DNA of 6,822 bases from contig CAZSKA010000213.1 of assembly GCA_964607315.1 (NCBI GenBank), forward strand, positions 1 through 6,822. Reading direction: 5' to 3'. The position numbers were made by a program, and so were the translations under genes. This DNA comes from JAHDFB01 sp964607315. GTDB taxonomy: Bacteria; Bacteroidota; Bacteroidia; Chitinophagales; Saprospiraceae. Under the pieces are notes generated by a model. That model was not told the DNA's origin and made no database searches. It saw nothing but the letters and a program-made list of their open reading frames with translations. This document shows positions 5,565 through 6,822 of the stretch, in pieces. Numbering within the stretch: position 1 is the stretch's first letter; the number at the start of each line of letters is the position of its first letter.

Positions 5565-6494
5565 ATGAAGTCAATTTTACTATGTGTTTTTTCCTTTTTT
5601 ATCGTTAGTGTAACAACAGGACAAGAGGTCCTTTTTGTTGAAGATTTTGAAGGATATGAGAACAACCAAGCTATTGCTGTGCAATCTCCAAATATTACTA
5701 CTTGGACAAATTCCCCAGGAACAAATGAAGATGCTCCTGTTACACAAGATCAGGCCCTTAGTGGGATTCAATCAATTGTTATTGATGCACCATCAGGTAT
5801 GGGTCCAGTAGATCTTATATTACCATTTGCAGATTATACGAATGGTTTGTTCGAATTAGAATTTAACATGTATATGCCAGAGGGCTTTGCAGGATATTTC
5901 AATATGCAAAAATCATCTACCCCAGCTGTAGAATGGGCTTTTGAAGTGTATGTTACAGATGAAGGATGGCACATTGTAGCAGGAGATACAACCTTCTTTG
6001 ATTTCCCAACTGATCAATGGAACAAAATTAACATTAATGTAAATTTAGATGAGGTTTCTGCAACAATGTATTTAAACGACAATCAAATTGTCATTTGGGA
6101 TTGGGATCAAACAGCTTCAGCAGCAACAGGATTGAATCAAGTTGGAGGACTAAATCTATTTGGAGGAGCACCAGATGGTTTTGCTACATTATATTACATT
6201 GATGATATAACAGCTACTTATACAGCTCCTGGAACAGTTAATGTTATTGATAATGCCATTGATGAAACAATCTCTATTTATCCGAATCCAACGGCTAACC
6301 TAGTAAATATTGAACTTGAGACTTCAGTTGATGCAAGTGTAAGTGTGTATAATTATGCTGGACTACAAATGATAAACAAAAAGATAGAAGGAAATTTATT
6401 AACCATCGATGCCAGTGATTTTGTGCCAGGTGTATACTTTTTGAGAGTTATGAATGATGGTAAACTTTCAACAAAAAAATTAATCGTTAATTAG
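5565..6494 (+). CDS. T9SS-exported protein with jelly-roll-like domain and C-terminal sorting domain
   Basis: This is a predicted exported or cell-surface protein. The first 19 residues are a Sec signal peptide: Lys2, a hydrophobic core ILLCVFSFFIVSV, and likely cleavage before Gln20. Residues 21-220 are rich in beta strands and aromatic residues. They begin FVEDFEGYENNQ (24-35) and carry TTWTNSPGTNEDAPVTQDQA (45-64), WAFEVYV (124-130) and LYYIDDITATY (209-219). This layout is common in Bacteroidota secreted proteins with a concanavalin/LamG-like jelly roll, a fold often used for carbohydrate or adhesion roles, but no ligand or catalytic residue can be named. The C-terminal 73 residues (237-309) form a type A T9SS sorting domain: SIYPNPT at its start, a central VSVYNYAGLQM, PGVYFLRV (288-295) and KKLIVN at the end. 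The domain directs export through the type IX machinery and is normally removed with surface attachment or release. The start is fixed by the signal peptide; no Shine-Dalgarno is present. Confidence 0.9.
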   Translation: MKSILLCVFSFFIVSVTTGQEVLFVEDFEGYENNQAIAVQSPNITTWTNSPGTNEDAPVTQDQALSGIQSIVIDAPSGMGPVDLILPFADYTNGLFELEFNMYMPEGFAGYFNMQKSSTPAVEWAFEVYVTDEGWHIVAGDTTFFDFPTDQWNKININVNLDEVSATMYLNDNQIVIWDWDQTASAATGLNQVGGLNLFGGAPDGFATLYYIDDITATYTAPGTVNVIDNAIDETISIYPNPTANLVNIELETSVDASVSVYNYAGLQMINKKIEGNLLTIDASDFVPGVYFLRVMNDGKLSTKKLIVN

Positions 6495-6822
6495 GGTAGT
6501 TTTTCTGCATATTCATTTTTCCTTAATTAACCTGCTTTAGAAATAGAAAATCTGTTTTAGTCTAAACAGCCTTTGAACGCATACTTACGTCTGCTTTTAT
6601 CAACAAGCATTACTTGAGACAATAAAGGCGTCGATGAGGACTAACATTGTAATGCAATAAGGCATGATTCATTCTTAAAAGTTAATAGCTCTTCTGTATT
6701 TCAGTTCTCACTATTAAATGCTAAGGCATAAACCGGATTTAAGGAAGTATTAATTTAGACAACATCATTTAAGTTCACTGGAATTGTAGAATTCTAGGAG
6801 CATAAGGTTTTAAATATTTAGT
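6495..6822. other. Intergenic region after the secreted-protein gene
   Basis: No convincing gene, tRNA or mobile element is seen in these 328 bases on either strand. Three inverted repeats are visible. An AT-rich stem spans the stop codon (6486-6495 with 6521-6531, one bulge, 25-base loop). CTGTTT (6552-6557) pairs with AAACAG (6564-6569). GCATTAC (6607-6613) pairs perfectly with GTAATGC (6649-6655) around a 35-base loop. None is followed by a T-tract, so no intrinsic terminator for the secreted-protein gene can be called with confidence. Confidence 0.5.

Noticed and set aside
5580..5771. Minus-strand open frame of 63 codons inside the secreted-protein gene
   Set aside because: It is antisense to a gene with a clear signal peptide and sorting domain, and has no recognisable domain.
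6486..6531. AT-rich stem over the secreted-protein stop codon as intrinsic terminator
   Set aside because: It has a 25-base loop, a bulge, mostly A-T pairs and no T-tract afterwards.
1..6822. CRISPR array, tRNA, rRNA, insertion sequence, toxin-antitoxin or defence genes
   Set aside because: No regularly spaced repeats, cloverleaf, transposase motifs or small paired genes were seen on either strand. The genes present are ordinary metabolic, secreted or unknown ones.

Overview
The window looks like chromosomal DNA from a member of the Bacteroidota, probably the Flavobacteriales. The evidence is low GC with AT-rich intergenic DNA, no Shine-Dalgarno sequences ahead of the start codons, a textbook Bacteroidota -7 box (TATCTTTG) just before one start codon, and a secreted protein ending in a type IX secretion (T9SS) sorting domain. 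Finer placement is inference.

Layout from left to right. Bases 1-186 hold no complete gene, but carry a possible promoter pointing out of the window. A two-gene minus-strand unit follows: a malic enzyme (2079 to 904), then 24 bp later a stand-alone NAD(P)H-hydrate epimerase (879 to 187). Next is a 409 bp gap containing a GC-richer, strongly palindromic element (about 2260-2352) that looks like a dispersed repeat or structured RNA/DNA element. A minus-strand flavoprotein of the BaiN/HI0933/YhiN family follows (3706 to 2489), with its -7 box five bases from the ATG. A further minus-strand gene (5341 to 3890) encodes a 483-residue, helix-rich protein of unknown function. Divergent from it across 223 bp of AT-rich DNA, a plus-strand gene (5565 to 6494) encodes a T9SS-exported protein with a probable jelly-roll domain. 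The last 328 bases show no convincing gene.

The only clear functional link is between the malic enzyme and the epimerase. The first makes NAD(P)H while producing pyruvate. The second belongs to the repair system that recovers hydrated, damaged NAD(P)H. The epimerase lacks the usual fused ADP/ATP-dependent dehydratase domain and differs from the better-known family members at two residues of its binding site (NNGGG instead of NNGGD, DIPT instead of DIPS). The other genes are probably single transcription units.

I found no defence system, CRISPR array, prophage, transposase, tRNA or rRNA, and no coherent new multi-gene system. The items most worth a second look are the palindromic element between the flavoprotein and malic enzyme genes, the altered epimerase motif, and the divergent pair of unknown helical protein and secreted protein.
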